Source: a virus. Taken from it: DNA of 64,000 nucleotides. The translations under genes were made by a program, and so were the position numbers. Below, piece by piece: positions 50,477 through 59,382 of this stretch. Within the stretch, counting starts at the first letter, position 1. Every line of letters begins with the position of its first letter. Location: IMG/VR virus record IMGVR_UViG_3300010885_044017, positions 1 through 64,000 of that record. One strand, written 5' to 3'. Below the pieces are notes generated by a model that was not told where the DNA came from, did not search any database, and was given only the letters and a program-made list of their open reading frames with translations.

Positions 50477-52510
50477 TTATTTATTGTCAAAACGTTGTTT
50501 CAGCCAGGCCCAATCAAAACTCAACTTCAGCAGTTCATAATCTCCCGCAACTTGATCGTAGTACTCTACAGCGTCCCGGGCACCGGCCAAACAGTATTCG
50601 GCAAAATTGCCTTCAGCCACTGTCAGCCAAGTATTTAGTCTATGTTCTGTTTCCACGGTGGGTTCTACTGCCATGAAGTGTTTGAGTTTGACCACTTCAC
50701 GGAATGCAGTCCTCCATGTCATCCAAGCATCTTGATTGAAGTGTGCTACACCAGAAAGTACAGGAACACTTTCATGAGGTTGACTCAAGGTAAAATCAAT
50801 GCCGGGTGTGTTATTTTCCAGCACCAATCTCTTGTTATAAGCGATTATACCCATATGACCATACTCCAAGCCATTTACAGGATTACGGCTGTTGAAGATA
50901 TAGTGTTTGGGTTCTTGGAAATAGTCCGGCATCCAGGTCCAATCAAAATCGGCAACTACTTCCAATTTAGCAAACACAGCAAAGAACCAAGGGGTCGAAC
51001 ATCGACGTGCGGCTTCTTGATAAGCGGCTGTTCTACCATTGACGCCACGCACCCATTGTACCCGATTTTCATATGTATAACTGTCCAATTGGCCTGTGCC
51101 GTTTACCAAATGATCGTGCCAGCGTTGTTCGTCGGGTTCTCCGTTACTAATGTATACAATATCTAATCTAGGGTCGCAAAACCTATAAACCGAGTCCTTG
51201 ATGTAGGGATAATCGTAGATTTGCGACTTCAAATCCACCTTGACGTCGCGGGGTACGAACACAGTACTACCGGCTTCGCTACACCGCGAAACCACACGGT
51301 CTTTAGGACTCCACAAGCACTCAGTACTTTCAATTTGAGTTTGTAAATATCGCACATCTCTTCGATTTGTAAATAACACATACGGTGTTTCGAACTGGTA
51401 TTTCTTTATTTCTGTAACTAAATCGTCTGATTCATAATAATGAACAGGAATCGAAAAACGATTCACTGGGTGATCTTCAACATAGTTAATTACGTTGAAC
51501 CAATCCAACAGTTCTAGTTCAATCATTTGTCGTTTAAATGATTCTACATGTATGCGAAATGTATCACCACGTTTCTGAACACCTGTGGGGAAACAATGAA
51601 TCATTTCTCTTTGTTCTTCCGGAGGGTGCCATGTGAAATCAAAATCAGTGTAATCACAAACACTGCTGATGATCCAAACAAATTCTGTAGTGGCCATGAA
51701 CATGATTCTACGGAACACTGTGAGATGATTGTCTACGTATCTTGTTCGTTTAATGTCAGGATGTTTGGTGCGTAGGTATTCAAATTGATGCTGTGCCATA
51801 GTTCCATTTAAAAAATCCATGTAAAATATCTGTACAGCATTGGCGCGAATACGTTGATCAGTGACATATTTTATTCCGGCCGATCCTCGATACACAGGAC
51901 CGCCATCTCGCTGATGCTGGGTAGGAAATTGGTAACTGTAGTTGGGTTCTCTAGGGTCTGGATGCCACGAGAAATCAAACTCTGCGGTATCAATTCCTGG
52001 AGGTATGCTCCACGATTCCTGCACAGGCACTGCTCGAGCAGTTTGATCTGCAACTAATTTTATCCCAGCAGTGCCCGGGTATACAGGGCCGCCGGCTGAT
52101 TGGTGTTGTGTGGGAAAATAGTAACTGTAATCCGGTTCCAGTGGATCAGGATGCCAGGAGAAATCAAACTCTGCGGTGTCTATATTGTTGGGTATCTTCC
52201 ATTGATCCCGGTCGGGCTGTCTAACAACCTGTTGTTCAGTTCTAAAATGCCACTCTCTGTTGTGTACAGTATTTCGATCGGCCAGATACACGCCACCGTT
52301 TCTTTGCCATTGACTGGGCCAAACATGTACGTGCTGACTTTCCCAAGGAACTGGTTGATAATCAAAATCAAATCCTGTGTAGTCATTGCCACCATAAATA
52401 TACCAGTAGCGGCCTGTTCGTGACAAAGCGGCCGCATGATCCAAATTGTCAGCGGGCCGTTCAAAAGCAAATAAATTGGGTTTAGGTCCCCAATAAAAAA
52501 CATCAAACAT
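50477..52510 (-). CDS. Large glycosyltransferase-like protein with internal repeats
   Basis: The 677-residue protein has five copies of a repeated unit of about 70-120 residues. Its signature is D-F-D-x-x-W-x-P followed by x-F-P-T-x-x-Q-x-x-G-G-P-V-Y; two adjacent copies (residues about 113-185 and 183-255) are almost identical. The last part has Q-E-A-A-R-R-C-S-T-P-W-F-F-A-V-F-A-K-L, reminiscent of GT-A glycosyltransferase cores that end in an acidic motif. I infer a glycosyltransferase-like enzyme or sugar-binding structural protein. Its ATG shares two bases with the ATG of the divergent gene. Confidence 0.72.
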   Translation of the reverse strand: MFDVFYWGPKPNLFAFERPADNLDHAAALSRTGRYWYIYGGNDYTGFDFDYQPVPWESQHVHVWPSQWQRNGGVYLADRNTVHNREWHFRTEQQVVRQPDRDQWKIPNNIDTAEFDFSWHPDPLEPDYSYYFPTQHQSAGGPVYPGTAGIKLVADQTARAVPVQESWSIPPGIDTAEFDFSWHPDPREPNYSYQFPTQHQRDGGPVYRGSAGIKYVTDQRIRANAVQIFYMDFLNGTMAQHQFEYLRTKHPDIKRTRYVDNHLTVFRRIMFMATTEFVWIISSVCDYTDFDFTWHPPEEQREMIHCFPTGVQKRGDTFRIHVESFKRQMIELELLDWFNVINYVEDHPVNRFSIPVHYYESDDLVTEIKKYQFETPYVLFTNRRDVRYLQTQIESTECLWSPKDRVVSRCSEAGSTVFVPRDVKVDLKSQIYDYPYIKDSVYRFCDPRLDIVYISNGEPDEQRWHDHLVNGTGQLDSYTYENRVQWVRGVNGRTAAYQEAARRCSTPWFFAVFAKLEVVADFDWTWMPDYFQEPKHYIFNSRNPVNGLEYGHMGIIAYNKRLVLENNTPGIDFTLSQPHESVPVLSGVAHFNQDAWMTWRTAFREVVKLKHFMAVEPTVETEHRLNTWLTVAEGNFAEYCLAGARDAVEYYDQVAGDYELLKLSFDWAWLKQRFDNK

Positions 52511-53669
52511 GTATAATATCCACAGTCATTACGAAAATATCTTTTCGTATTTAAACACTATTGTAACAGATCCCAGGCTCATTTACCTAATGCCCTACGG
52601 TTCAACTCAACCAGAAAATTTTGAATTCTTAATGACTGATATGGGCCATTGGCCAGGAAAACGCGGACCTCTATTTGTATTTTATGATCAAGAGCCCGTA
52701 CTGGGAGAATTTAATTATCCCGTATTTGATCAAGTGTGCAAAAACTTCTTAGATGGTGATCAGTTTATATTAGTTACAACCGAAAAAAATTCCAACTCGG
52801 TAGATCTAATACAAGAACGATACAGTTGCCCGGTTGTTTATTATTTCCATCACGCTTTTTCTGCAAACGATTGGTTTCGCGGATACCGTTACAATCCTTT
52901 ATTAATTGCACCAGGTGAAAGGCAACTAACTAAAAAATATATCACCTTTAATCGACTAACCAGTGGACCACGAGTTTACCGTAGTCTCTTAATCAGTGAA
53001 TTGCTTCAACGTGACATACTCGATGATGGATACGTTAGTTACAATGATGTCTGTCCTGAAGGTGGTACTTATCAAGAAAATTTATTATCCTCGGCTTTGG
53101 TGCCAAGAGTTGTTGCTGAGCAAGCTGTTGCTAGTATCAACCAAATTCAACTACCGTTACGCATAGATTATCAGGACCATGAATCGATTCCCAATCATAG
53201 TTTTGTGCTGAGTGCTGTAGAACAGACACAGGAAAGTTTTGTTTACGTGGTTACAGAAACTTGTTACTGGGAACACAAATGTCATTTAACTGAAAAAATA
53301 TTCAAACCCATTGTGAGTCGTATGCCATTTGTATTAGTGGGACCAGCACACAACTTGGAATACCTACGCAGTTATGGCTTTAGAACATTCGGACGTTGGT
53401 TCAACGAAAGTTACGATGCCATAGAAGATCCCATCTTACGCATGACTGCTGTGGCAGAGGTGATTGAGGAAATTTGCAGTTACGGTATGCAGGATCTTGA
53501 ATTCATGTTGAGAGAAATGACACCCATATTAAATCACAACTACAATCTGTTTTACAGTAATGATTTTTTAGATCATTGCTGGCAGGAGTTGCAAACTAAT
53601 CTTGCCGTTGCTGTCCCCAAGAGATCCTGTTCCACACTCGCTCGTGCATCCAAAATAAAAATATCTTAG
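52509..53669 (+). CDS. Divergent GT10-like protein, copy 3
   Basis: The 386-residue protein has L-T-E-K-I-F-K-P-I-V, F-V-L-V-G-P-A-H and L-R-S-Y-G-F-R-T-F-G in the C-terminal third, plus F-V-F-Y-D-Q-E-P and F-N-R-L-T earlier. It is the longest of the four. The start overlaps the start of the divergent 677-residue gene (CATG at 52508-52511). Its last 74 bp overlap the convergent DUF2061 gene. Confidence 0.66.
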   Translation: MYNIHSHYENIFSYLNTIVTDPRLIYLMPYGSTQPENFEFLMTDMGHWPGKRGPLFVFYDQEPVLGEFNYPVFDQVCKNFLDGDQFILVTTEKNSNSVDLIQERYSCPVVYYFHHAFSANDWFRGYRYNPLLIAPGERQLTKKYITFNRLTSGPRVYRSLLISELLQRDILDDGYVSYNDVCPEGGTYQENLLSSALVPRVVAEQAVASINQIQLPLRIDYQDHESIPNHSFVLSAVEQTQESFVYVVTETCYWEHKCHLTEKIFKPIVSRMPFVLVGPAHNLEYLRSYGFRTFGRWFNESYDAIEDPILRMTAVAEVIEEICSYGMQDLEFMLREMTPILNHNYNLFYSNDFLDHCWQELQTNLAVAVPKRSCSTLARASKIKIS

Positions 53670-53808
53670 TGATTATTTCAGTGAGTGCTATACCTGATGC
53701 CAACAGCACTTCACCGGTGATCAGCCAACTTATTAGGAATGTATCTACAGTTCCAGTCACTCGCCAACTGACAGCTTTGGCTAGACTTCTAACAGCGGTG
53801 TCATTCAT
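53596..53808 (-). CDS. DUF2061-like membrane protein
   Basis: The 70-residue protein has A-K-A-V-S-W-R-V-T-G-T-V-D-T-F, two membrane helices (F-L-I-S-W-L-I-T-G and G-I-A-L-T-E-I-I-T-K) and H-E-R-V-W-N-R-I. This is the DUF2061 signature. In bacteria DUF2061 genes occur near sulfate-assimilation kinases; here the next gene is APS-kinase-like, overlapping by ATGA. Confidence 0.8.
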   Translation of the reverse strand: MNDTAVRSLAKAVSWRVTGTVDTFLISWLITGEVLLASGIALTEIITKIFLFWMHERVWNRISWGQQRQD

Positions 53809-54596
53809 TTCAATCCCAACTCTTTTCTTATTTTGGTAGCACTGATATCTGTAATACTAGCATCAAATGTTTCTTCGCCTGCTGTATAACCTACGCCACG
53901 ACCCCAGCCAATGTGTACAATGTTAGGTACCAGTCTAATGTTAAACTGTCCTTGATACACGGGCTCTAGATCTCGTCGAATGAAACGCACAACATCAAAG
54001 AAACCGAACGGATTGCTATCTTGCCATCCTTGTACATCACGCACTTGAATATCAACTTGCCCTGTGCGTGCCAGTAATCTTTCAAACAATGCTCTGTGTC
54101 CCGCATGCCAAGGTTGCCATCTGCCCATCATCTGTACAGTTTCTTTTTTAGAATCCCACTGTGGGCGACGACGATTGTCTAGGATATGGTCAGCAACAAA
54201 GTCTGCCCATTTCTCTGCCGCTTGTTCTGTAATGCGGAAATCGTATACTTCGGGCTCAATAAAAGCAGCATTGGTGTCGGCGTAACGTCCCGCACTGATA
54301 GTGTCCATCCATATGATCCAATCGGCTTTGTAGTTGTTGCGTTGTTCTACCAATGGAGCAACAAAGTCGCAGATGACATAGTCAGTGGCGGCGGCATCGG
54401 CACGTTCTCTCATGCGAATACTTTGTCTAATTCTACCGGCTTCACTAAAGTCCCAGTCATTTGTGTCACGTCGCACATCGTCGGCATTGAACCATGCCAC
54501 TGTACGCCCGGCTTGCCATAATTGTTCTCTCAGTGTTTCTGCCAGTGTAGTTTTTCCTGAGCCCGGAAGGCCCATTATTAATATTCTTTGTGTCAT
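53805..54596 (-). CDS. APS-kinase-like/nucleotidyltransferase fusion
   Basis: Residues 1-150 form a P-loop kinase like adenylylsulfate kinase: G-L-P-G-S-G-K-T-T at 9-17 and F-N-A-D-D-V-R near 37. Residues 155-263 are a cytidylyl/adenylyltransferase fold with M-G-R-W-Q-P-W-H-A-G-H (H-x-G-H) and I-S-A-T-K-I-R (second substrate motif). The N-domain may make PAPS or phosphorylate a sugar; the C-domain joins a nucleotide to a phosphorylated compound. Not CysN-type. Natural donors are unknown. Confidence 0.85.
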   Translation of the reverse strand: MTQRILIMGLPGSGKTTLAETLREQLWQAGRTVAWFNADDVRRDTNDWDFSEAGRIRQSIRMRERADAAATDYVICDFVAPLVEQRNNYKADWIIWMDTISAGRYADTNAAFIEPEVYDFRITEQAAEKWADFVADHILDNRRRPQWDSKKETVQMMGRWQPWHAGHRALFERLLARTGQVDIQVRDVQGWQDSNPFGFFDVVRFIRRDLEPVYQGQFNIRLVPNIVHIGWGRGVGYTAGEETFDASITDISATKIRKELGLK

Positions 54597-54605
54597 GTGT
54601 TTCCT

Positions 54606-55298
54606 TTAAAGTAAATGACTGTATTCGGGGAATAGATGATCTCTCAGCAGTCTATGTGATTGGCTAGTGGGATGAAAACTTGCAAATTTATCCGGCTGAG
54701 TCAACATAAATTTTCTTTTCCTAAATGCCATCCCCGAAATACGTTCGTATTCGGTTATTAAATCTGATCTGTGTATTTCTAATTCTTTTTTTAATCGCGT
54801 AAACTCGTCGGCTTGATGTGCAAATATAGATGCAGGATATGATTCGTCTATTAATTTCCCCCAACTGGGAACCAACATGTTTAAATTTTTAAAGTGCCCG
54901 ATATCAACTGAATCCAAGTCACACGACGCTCCAATTAAATTTATAACAATGTTATATTTTCCAGCCACGGTATTTGCATACGATAACTGATCGATTACTA
55001 TTTTTTCAACGGAAGCAACGAGACTTGCTTGCCCTTGGTATATTTGTTCTATCGGCATACAGGCTAAAGGATTATGTACTAACCAATAAACAGCATCACT
55101 GTTGTTTTGTATTTTATACCTAGTTAAAAAATTATCCAATCGATGTATTTGATCAAAATTTGACAAGGCTCCCTTGCACAAATTTACAACACAATCATGC
55201 AATGCAACGTACTGAGTTATACTGGGCCCAACCAGCCGATTATGTTCACCAAACTCACCAATGGACCAGCTGGCTCCTGTAAAAATTTTCACGAACAT
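54606..55298 (-). CDS. Divergent SGNH-like protein, copy 6
   Basis: The 230-residue protein has T-G-A-S-W-S-I-G-E-F-G at residue 7 (Ser block with Trp in place of Phe), Y-W-L-V-H-N-P-L and near the end S-F-H-P-T-S-Q-S-H (Asp replaced). The Gly block is degenerate, so it may be inactive or a binding variant. It overlaps the carbamoyltransferase gene by 10 bp. Confidence 0.55.
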   Translation of the reverse strand: MFVKIFTGASWSIGEFGEHNRLVGPSITQYVALHDCVVNLCKGALSNFDQIHRLDNFLTRYKIQNNSDAVYWLVHNPLACMPIEQIYQGQASLVASVEKIVIDQLSYANTVAGKYNIVINLIGASCDLDSVDIGHFKNLNMLVPSWGKLIDESYPASIFAHQADEFTRLKKELEIHRSDLITEYERISGMAFRKRKFMLTQPDKFASFHPTSQSHRLLRDHLFPEYSHLL

Positions 55299-56764
55299 AC
55301 CTTTATGTTATATAATCGTTCAAATCGATCTGCATCTGCTCTATTGTTTACCATGGGTTCGCCACGTATGTTTAAACTGGTGTTTAACAACATGGGACAG
55401 CCAGTGCGTTGATGCCATGCTTCCAATACCTGTCTTATTCCCGATCCATCTCGGGGCACAGTCTGTATACGGCTAGTGCCGTCAACGTGAACAACAGCAG
55501 GATATAAGTCAGGATGCCGGCAACCACCGACAATTTGCATATACCTACTGTCACTCCAGCCACGGGGGATATCAAAATAATCATGTACATGTTCCTCCAA
55601 AATTGCTGGAGCGAACGGTCTAAATTGCTGTCTTCGTTTGATTTCATTTACTCGATCCTTTACATTATGCCCTCTTGGGTCTGCCAACAAACTTCTATTG
55701 CCTAGTGCCCTGGGCCCGAATTCCGCTCGACCACTAGCCACACCAACGATGCTGTTGTTGTATAAATGATCAACAACGGCATCAACGGGATAAGCACCAG
55801 GAATATCACTGCCCAAGTAAGCATCACGCCAGTGTAGTCTTTTCCCAAATCGTAAAGCAGCCGCACCCAGGCTGCTACCAGCATCACCAGGACAAGGCAT
55901 AATCCAAATGTTATCAAAATAATCTCCTAAACGTCTATTTGCCAAACAATTGAGTGCTACGCCACCAGTATACACTAGATTTCCGCTCCAGTCAAACTGT
56001 TTGGCACGTTGCATCACGGAGTAAATCAATTCCTCGCACAACGCCTGTGCTGATGCGGCTATATCCACACCATTGTAATAGTCTGCATAACTTGAAGGTA
56101 ATCCGGTGTGTAGGTTTTGTTGGAATGTTATCAAAGACTGATTGCTTACCAAATCCGTTTTCATTTTTGATACTACCACAGGCTTACCATATGCACTCAT
56201 GCCCATCAGCACGTACTCATCTTCCATGGGCCGTAAGCCCACTTCGGCTGTGGCCGCTGTGTAAAACAATCCTATACTGTGCGGATATTGTTGACTCCAA
56301 AGTTTTTTATATCGTGCTTGACCATTGACATATTCCGCCGCCCATATGGTGATGGTGTCCCACTCACCTACTGCATCAATCACCACCACCGTGGCTCGAT
56401 TAAATATACTGGTTTGAAATCCACCGGCTGCATGACTTAAATGATGACTGTGTGTACTGATGGGAACATCTTTAAAAAGTCCGCATAGTTGTTGTTTTAC
56501 AATTTGGCCAGCAGTTAGTTTGTTCCACTCAATGCCCTGCCCTGAGTACAACTGTCGTAGTTGTTTTAGCCACGGACGTTCATAGTATGCAATATGATCG
56601 ATGTTCCATTGCCCCAACTCAGCTATCAAGTCACGATGTATGTCAGCATCGTTCTTTATTTTACTATAACGTTCACTGTGAGCAGCAAATAAGATTTCAC
56701 CTGCAGGATCTACCACTGCCACCGAGGCATCGTGGAAGCCGGCACTAACTCCTAGAATTGACAT
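55289..56764 (-). CDS. NodU/CmcH/TobZ-type carbamoyltransferase
   Basis: The 491-residue protein has the carbamoyltransferase architecture: G-V-S-A-G-F-H-D-A-S-V at the N-terminus (ASKHA-like, as in Kae1), the H-S-H-H-L-S-H-A-A metal motif near residue 108, G-G-V-A-L-N-C-L-A-N, and the C-terminal domain with G-R-A-E-F-G-P-R-A-L-G and F-R-P-F-A-P-A-I. These enzymes transfer a carbamoyl group from carbamoyl phosphate to a hydroxyl of a sugar or natural product. Family length is normally 550-600, so it is compact. In a phage the acceptor may be a DNA base or a glycan. Confidence 0.9.
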   Translation of the reverse strand: MSILGVSAGFHDASVAVVDPAGEILFAAHSERYSKIKNDADIHRDLIAELGQWNIDHIAYYERPWLKQLRQLYSGQGIEWNKLTAGQIVKQQLCGLFKDVPISTHSHHLSHAAGGFQTSIFNRATVVVIDAVGEWDTITIWAAEYVNGQARYKKLWSQQYPHSIGLFYTAATAEVGLRPMEDEYVLMGMSAYGKPVVVSKMKTDLVSNQSLITFQQNLHTGLPSSYADYYNGVDIAASAQALCEELIYSVMQRAKQFDWSGNLVYTGGVALNCLANRRLGDYFDNIWIMPCPGDAGSSLGAAALRFGKRLHWRDAYLGSDIPGAYPVDAVVDHLYNNSIVGVASGRAEFGPRALGNRSLLADPRGHNVKDRVNEIKRRQQFRPFAPAILEEHVHDYFDIPRGWSDSRYMQIVGGCRHPDLYPAVVHVDGTSRIQTVPRDGSGIRQVLEAWHQRTGCPMLLNTSLNIRGEPMVNNRADADRFERLYNIKVCS

Positions 56765-57413
56765 GATGATATATTTTTTCTGCCACTTGTTGGTGACCTT
56801 CTTCTAAAAAATGCCCACCGGCACCACGCGGACAACTTTGAGTCCATTCTGCCATGCCCTCTCGAGGCCATCCTAAATAATGTTCTGCATCTACTAATTG
56901 TGTTAGATGTGCAAATTGCGAATAGTAAGTGTTGTGATAATATTCGTTGCTGACTGTGTTCAACATAACATAACGTTGATTGTGACTTTTTAAAAAATTC
57001 TGCAACATGATGACATTTAGCAAATATTGTTGGTACAAATATTGTGGATCATGATATTTGCTTATGTAGTCTATTAGTTCCAGTCGCCAGGACTGACCTT
57101 CGCGGGTAAACATGTTGCCTGAATATCCAGGCCATATGTCGTAAACGCCAGTGGCATCTGCAAATTCTATTCTTCCGGGGCTACTCCAACCAATGATGAT
57201 CAAATCAGCTCGATCAATTGCCACAGGACTGTTACGACCCACATGATCAACAACAGTTCTAACCATTCGTGTGTTGCCTGATCCTGGCCTAGCTTGATTA
57301 TCAACTTGTGCACCAAATTGTTGTGCCAGTAAAGCAGGGTAAGCTGTGGCAAGATCGGTTAGTTCGTCACCGTAGGTAAAACTGTCACCCACTGCTAATA
57401 TACGGTTAATCAT
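56745..57413 (-). CDS. SGNH hydrolase-like protein, copy 4
   Basis: The 222-residue protein has A-V-G-D-S-F-T-Y-G-D (GDSF block), A-R-P-G-S-G-N-T-R (Gly/Asn block), I-I-G-W-S-S-P-G-R-I-E-F, and near the end G-G-H-F-L-E-E-G-H (His block; the usual Asp is three residues before and may be absent). It is the most complete copy with 57486. Overlaps both neighbours. Confidence 0.74.
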   Translation of the reverse strand: MINRILAVGDSFTYGDELTDLATAYPALLAQQFGAQVDNQARPGSGNTRMVRTVVDHVGRNSPVAIDRADLIIIGWSSPGRIEFADATGVYDIWPGYSGNMFTREGQSWRLELIDYISKYHDPQYLYQQYLLNVIMLQNFLKSHNQRYVMLNTVSNEYYHNTYYSQFAHLTQLVDAEHYLGWPREGMAEWTQSCPRGAGGHFLEEGHQQVAEKIYHHVNSRS

Positions 57414-57511
57414 TTGTAAATAAACGGATCTCTTCGACGCAACTCTTTTAACTTCTTACGATAACGTCGTTCTAGTACAATTCTGTTATATAGATTTCGT
57501 AACCAGTTCAT
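57410..57511 (-). CDS. 33-residue basic mini-protein
   Basis: The ATG at 57511 has a perfect AGGAGA box seven bases upstream, inside the end of the preceding gene, and the TGA overlaps the next ATG. The product is Arg/Lys rich (M-N-W-L-R-N-L-Y-N-R-I..., ending R-D-P-F-I-Y-K) and probably a helix. Ribosome site and overlap make it a solid gene below usual length cut-offs. Similar short proteins occur in marine T4-like phages, to my memory. Confidence 0.72.
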   Translation of the reverse strand: MNWLRNLYNRIVLERRYRKKLKELRRRDPFIYK

Positions 57512-58304
57512 TGAATTTCTCCTGTATTAAGTTGGCGGCTGCTTGATGGGCCGGTTCTAATGGATGTGTGGTGCCTATAGGGTATTTATTCTCTACTGCC
57601 CACTGGTAAAAACCTCTTGGAGTTGTTGTTTGATCTGCTCCTGTTCCGCAAGGAAACGAGTACCAACGACTCCAATCAATTTGATTATAAATTGACTGCA
57701 TTGTGACATCTGCACTGTGTCTAAGATAAGCATCACTATTTTCTAAATAAATGTCAGCTGGTGCAAACAAGTACGGTATTTTATTTATTTCTAAATATTG
57801 TTGTAAGAACAGTATTTCTTTTAAACTGGTATAGGTTTCATAATACTCGTTGTTGCCCACATGCTTGTAAAATGTTTTGGCAAAATCTGTCAGCCCAGAA
57901 TTATCCAGCATTAATTTATTGTTTACATGAGCATCAAATACTGCGGAATCAAAAGTAACAAACTCTTTTTTTAAACTGGCTGGATCGTCCACTATATCCC
58001 ATAAATTGATACTGTGCCAAGGCGAGGATCTGCGTTGAGTGTTGTAGTTGAATCTGAATTCATACCTGTGTGTGAATGTCCATTGAACTATTACAAACAA
58101 GTCTTGATGTTTACGTGCTTCGCAAGCAGTCATTAATTGGCGTGCAATGGCGTTGTTGGCATTTCCGCTTTCAGCAACACATGTATATTCAGCGTTGATA
58201 TTTTTTGATAGCAGTGCAGGCCAAGTTGATTCACTGGGTTTTCCTGCACAGTCTTTTAATTCTGCACCATATACAAAACTGTCACCCCCGGCTACTATAA
58301 TCAT
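57486..58304 (-). CDS. SGNH hydrolase-like protein, copy 5
   Basis: The 272-residue protein has A-G-G-D-S-F-V-Y-G-A (Ser block), A-E-S-G-N-A-N-N (Gly/Asn block), V-Q-W-T-F-T-H-R-Y-E-F and P-I-G-T-T-H-P-L-E-P-A-H (His block). Between the second and last blocks there is an insertion. It overlaps the following unknown gene by 23 bp. Confidence 0.72.
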   Translation of the reverse strand: MIIVAGGDSFVYGAELKDCAGKPSESTWPALLSKNINAEYTCVAESGNANNAIARQLMTACEARKHQDLFVIVQWTFTHRYEFRFNYNTQRRSSPWHSINLWDIVDDPASLKKEFVTFDSAVFDAHVNNKLMLDNSGLTDFAKTFYKHVGNNEYYETYTSLKEILFLQQYLEINKIPYLFAPADIYLENSDAYLRHSADVTMQSIYNQIDWSRWYSFPCGTGADQTTTPRGFYQWAVENKYPIGTTHPLEPAHQAAANLIQEKFNELVTKSI

Positions 58305-59382
58305 ACCCAGGCCTCATCATGTTGATTTGCTGTTGTTGGTAAGTGGCATCACTCCAGCAATAGTCAAATGTCTGTGCTACACCGTCTACTTCTATCTTGT
58401 AAATGTCCAAGTGTGAGGACAATATATTCCAAATTGTTCGATAATCCATAGTACCAAAACTACCCAGTAAGTCAACCTGTCCCAAGGGCAGGTATCCTAG
58501 ACTAAGTTTAGCATCTCTGGAATCTCTTCCATTTTCAATTAACCAAGCCTCAAAATGACTTTGCTCTTTGTCATGCCACGGGTGCCCACTGTTACGCACA
58601 ACATCATTTCCCCACTCTACGTCAAACTCGCCCGAGTAATATTTCAATTCTGTAACTGCTTCGCATGTTGCGGCTGTCAATCGTGGAGCCGATTCATCAC
58701 GGAACACTTCAAACAGGGTCTTGCCTATCTGTGTCCAGTGCATGTAAACACCACCCTGTACTCGATCATATCCGTTGGCAACAAACCCCGATCTATGTGC
58801 ATCTTTTAAATCGTACCTGTCAGCATTTAAGAATGTAGTGATCTGACTGGGACGTACCCAGTAAGGGTCAGTTGTTAACTTACGCTGACTCAGTATCAAA
58901 CCTTCCATTTCGTGACAAAGATTATTTAACTGACGTATGGCATACTTGACGTCATAATTTGCGTTTCGGTAATAGGTGCTTAGGTCATCCACTGTGCCTT
59001 GCAATTGTTCAAAGTGATTGTGTAGACGATTCATTACTGCATGGTTGATACCATTTTCAGCATAGTCACGTCCACGCACTGAGTCGGGAGAGAATGTTTC
59101 CGCAATTTGATAATCAAAGAAAAAATCATTAATTGTCGTTACATGTTGATTTAATTCCCCACACAAATAATCCAAGTTTCTGGCGGTTCGGGGGAAGCCC
59201 ATGAAGCAAAAGTTCTTCTCCAGCAGTTTTCCACTCTGTAGTAATAATTTTAAAGCTGAAATCCAATCCTGTGCCAGTTCTGAGTCGTTGGCAACAATAG
59301 TGTAGTCCATCTGTTCTTGATGATTCAGGGGATTGCGTAGTACTATTCGAACTTTATTCATTGTCATATTGAATTCCACCAT
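58282..59382 (-). CDS. Unknown protein in the decoration cluster
   Basis: The 366-residue product is soluble and mixed alpha/beta; starts at ATG 59382 or, more likely, at an ATG some 15-21 bp downstream (M-N-K-V-R-I-V-L-R-N-P). It has W-I-S-A-L-K-L-L-L-Q, H-N-H-F-E-Q-L-Q and H-P-W-H-D-K-E-Q, but no recognised domain. Overlaps on both sides place it in one operon with the SGNH and radical SAM genes. It might bind the common substrate. Confidence 0.7.
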   Translation of the reverse strand: MVEFNMTMNKVRIVLRNPLNHQEQMDYTIVANDSELAQDWISALKLLLQSGKLLEKNFCFMGFPRTARNLDYLCGELNQHVTTINDFFFDYQIAETFSPDSVRGRDYAENGINHAVMNRLHNHFEQLQGTVDDLSTYYRNANYDVKYAIRQLNNLCHEMEGLILSQRKLTTDPYWVRPSQITTFLNADRYDLKDAHRSGFVANGYDRVQGGVYMHWTQIGKTLFEVFRDESAPRLTAATCEAVTELKYYSGEFDVEWGNDVVRNSGHPWHDKEQSHFEAWLIENGRDSRDAKLSLGYLPLGQVDLLGSFGTMDYRTIWNILSSHLDIYKIEVDGVAQTFDYCWSDATYQQQQINMMRPGYDYSSRG

